Shown here in pieces: positions 62,425 through 64,000 of a DNA stretch of 64,000 nt. Where the stretch lies: assembly GCA_002435755.1 (NCBI GenBank), contig DIYH01000046.1, positions 62,001-126,000 on the forward strand. Reading direction: 5' to 3'. Every line of letters starts with the position of its first letter. Positions within the stretch are counted from its first letter, which is position 1. A program made the translations under genes and the position numbers. The stretch is from Flammeovirgaceae bacterium UBA6059 (GTDB lineage Bacteria; Bacteroidota; Bacteroidia; Cytophagales; Cyclobacteriaceae). The notes beneath the pieces are model-generated. The model was not told where the DNA came from, made no database searches, and saw only the letters and a program-made list of their open reading frames with translations.

Positions 62425-64000
62425 CTAGTTCTTCTAGCGCCATTAACGGGAACAAACAATGAATGTTGGTGCCTTCACCTGGTACAGAATTCACGTCGAA
62501 CAGACCATTAAACAGTAACGTCCTCTCTTTCATGTTCTTAAGACCGTTTCCCAATGAATCCACTAGATTTTCCTTAGAAAATCCAATGCCATCATCGCTA
62601 ATGTCTAATTTAATATATTTCTCTGACCGATCAATGGTCAGCTTTACAGAACTTGCCTCCGCATACTTTACAATGTTGTTCAAAGCTTCTTGCACAATTC
62701 TATATATCGTGTTGGCCAATTCCTGGGAAATATCCTTAAGATTGCTCAAACGCACATTAGGTGTTAACTCGGAAGACTGTCTAACGTCTTCGGCTAAATA
62801 CTGAATTGCCTTATTGAGGCCATGTTCTTCAACTATTTTAGAAGATAAATTCTTAGTTATTCTACGCGACTCCTCAAGGATTAGGTCGATAAGCTCCTCA
62901 ACATCCCCTACTCCATCTGGGTTATTTTCAGGCTCTTGACTCATGGACATTAATCGATATTTCGCGGCAACTAGCATTTGTCCAATACCATCATGGATCT
63001 CTCGGGATATTCTTCTTCGTTCTTGTTCTTGCCCACGATAGATGGATGATTTTAGGTTTCTCTGTTCAGTAATATCCTGAATCAGACCAAAAATGCTCTT
63101 GATTTTAGAATTCTCGTCGTAAACTATGCGTCCTGAACTTCGGACTGCCTTATGTTCTCCGCTTGCAAGTAGCATTCTATGCTCTACACTGTAGACAGTA
63201 TTTTTTCTGAAGAGTACTTCTTCAAATATTCTACGATCTTGCGGATGAATATTCTGCAAGTAATCGTCATAATTGAATTCGTCACGATGGAGTTCCAGAA
63301 TGTTTCTGAACCCTTGAGAGCAATCAAAGCGATCATTTTTTATGTCCCATTCAAAACTACCTATCACCCCTACCTTTTCAGCCTCTTCAAGTATGGCCTT
63401 GTTACGGACTAGTTCATCAGCATCTCTCTTCTTTTGAGTAATATCTGAAATAGTCCCCGACATTCGTAGTGGAACACCTATGTCGGAAGATTCAATCACC
63501 TTACCCAAAATCTGAGCAGACCTTTGTCCACCTTCCACCATAAATGATATTTCATATTGGAACGTCACAGACTTACCAGAAAGATGATCTGATAGTACTC
63601 TTTTCACCTCTTCGAGTTGGCTGCTACCGTCTAATTGTTTTGGCAGAAAATAATTAAACCTGATCTCCTCTGGCATATGCTCAATGTCAAGAATCTGCCT
63701 CGACCTCTGATTATAAACAATGGTCTCGTTAATAATGTCTAGATCAAAAGTGCCCATCTCAGCACCTGTTACCGCCAGTTCAAGCCTCTCCTTATTAATC
63801 TTAAGCTGCTCTTCCGCCTGCTGCTTTTGCTTTAGCACCTCAAATTCATTTACGGCTCTCTCGAGTGCAAAAGGTAGTCTTTCCAAGTTATTTTTTGACA
63901 CTAGATCGGTCACCCCTTGCTTGAGTGCTTCAACAGCTATTTCATCTCCCAAAAATCCAGAAACTACAATAAATGGTGCATCGATATCTACCTTTCTCAC
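62411..64000 (-). CDS. PAS-domain hybrid-type sensor histidine kinase (cut by window end)
   Basis: The gene continues past the right edge, so the first visible codon is not the start. The visible part begins inside a receiver-like domain (the GDEIAVEALKQGVTDLVSK segment). Two PAS domains follow at about 70-190 and 195-320, then a HisKA_3 dimerisation helix with the phospho-His in ISREIHDGIGQ near 335 and a HATPase_c domain (DDGIGFSKENL near 465). The HisKA_3 type matches the NarL-family regulator encoded directly after it. The sensed signal is unknown. Confidence 0.94.
   Translation of the reverse strand: MRKVDIDAPFIVVSGFLGDEIAVEALKQGVTDLVSKNNLERLPFALERAVNEFEVLKQKQQAEEQLKINKERLELAVTGAEMGTFDLDIINETIVYNQRSRQILDIEHMPEEIRFNYFLPKQLDGSSQLEEVKRVLSDHLSGKSVTFQYEISFMVEGGQRSAQILGKVIESSDIGVPLRMSGTISDITQKKRDADELVRNKAILEEAEKVGVIGSFEWDIKNDRFDCSQGFRNILELHRDEFNYDDYLQNIHPQDRRIFEEVLFRKNTVYSVEHRMLLASGEHKAVRSSGRIVYDENSKIKSIFGLIQDITEQRNLKSSIYRGQEQERRRISREIHDGIGQMLVAAKYRLMSMSQEPENNPDGVGDVEELIDLILEESRRITKNLSSKIVEEHGLNKAIQYLAEDVRQSSELTPNVRLSNLKDISQELANTIYRIVQEALNNIVKYAEASSVKLTIDRSEKYIKLDISDDGIGFSKENLVDSLGNGLKNMKERTLLFNGLFDVNSVPGEGTNIHCLFPLMALEELDEHN

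Overview
The window comes from a marine, agar- or porphyran-degrading member of the Bacteroidota, probably of the Cytophagales. The evidence is a SusC/SusD pair, surface lipoproteins, a type IX secretion C-terminal domain, a TAnnTTTG-type promoter in front of tRNA-Glu, a GH117 anhydro-galactosidase with a complete 3,6-anhydro-L-galactose (AHG) route, and a cytochrome P450 system of the kind used on 6-O-methyl-galactose. Species cannot be named from this sequence alone.

Layout. (1) 1-1393: end of a CobW-type GTPase gene and a MetH-activation-domain protein. (2) 1390-8139: an esterase and a zinc alcohol dehydrogenase on the minus strand, a DUF3784-like membrane protein, an AraC regulator, then P450, [2Fe-2S] ferredoxin and ferredoxin reductase on the plus strand. 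This reads as an oxidative O-demethylation unit with enzymes that could remove the formaldehyde. (3) 8177-10886: a three-gene TRAP transporter, followed by a DUF1080 protein. (4) 12036-14842: a decaying minus-strand cluster with three broken genes (NTF2-like, NmrA/QorB-like, MsrQ-like), one intact cupin gene and an AraC regulator. (5) 15020-24891: a CPBP protease, then an operon of ALDH, enoyl-CoA hydratase, two CaiB/BaiF CoA-transferases and a signal-less solute-binding protein, next to a secreted GH2 enzyme and a secreted VOC protein. (6) 25031-26394: two arrays of paired hairpin repeats flanking a small GIY-YIG nuclease gene. (7) 26447-39313: GH3, a small membrane protein, then the AHG operon (GH2, two dehydrogenases, ALDH, enolase-superfamily cycloisomerase, mutarotase, RhaT-like permease, GH117). 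(8) 39530-55454: the polysaccharide-utilisation core with an SSS sodium symporter, an FG-GAP/haloperoxidase fusion, two PKD surface lipoproteins, SusD, SusC and a divergent TPR-LuxR regulator. (9) 55455-64000: housekeeping genes, namely tRNA-Glu, GAPDH, NAD salvage (pncA, pncB), an EamA permease, an ABC ATPase, a SiaC-like protein and a NarL-type two-component system cut by the window end.

How it fits together. Oligosaccharides would enter through SusC/SusD and be trimmed by the GH2, GH3 and GH117 enzymes. The SSS and RhaT-like permeases would import the monosaccharides. AHG would be oxidised, cycloisomerised and converted to 2-keto-3-deoxy-gluconate by the dehydrogenases of the operon. 6-O-methyl-galactose would be demethylated by the P450 system. 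A 17-bp direct-repeat motif, with GTCTAG-like half-sites 11 bp apart, occurs upstream of five minus-strand genes (VOC, GH2, AHG-operon GH2, PKD lipoprotein, SusC). It points to one regulator coordinating parts 5, 7 and 8.

The two most notable structures are that shared operator-like motif and the GIY-YIG gene embedded in hairpin repeats whose stems show compensatory base changes.
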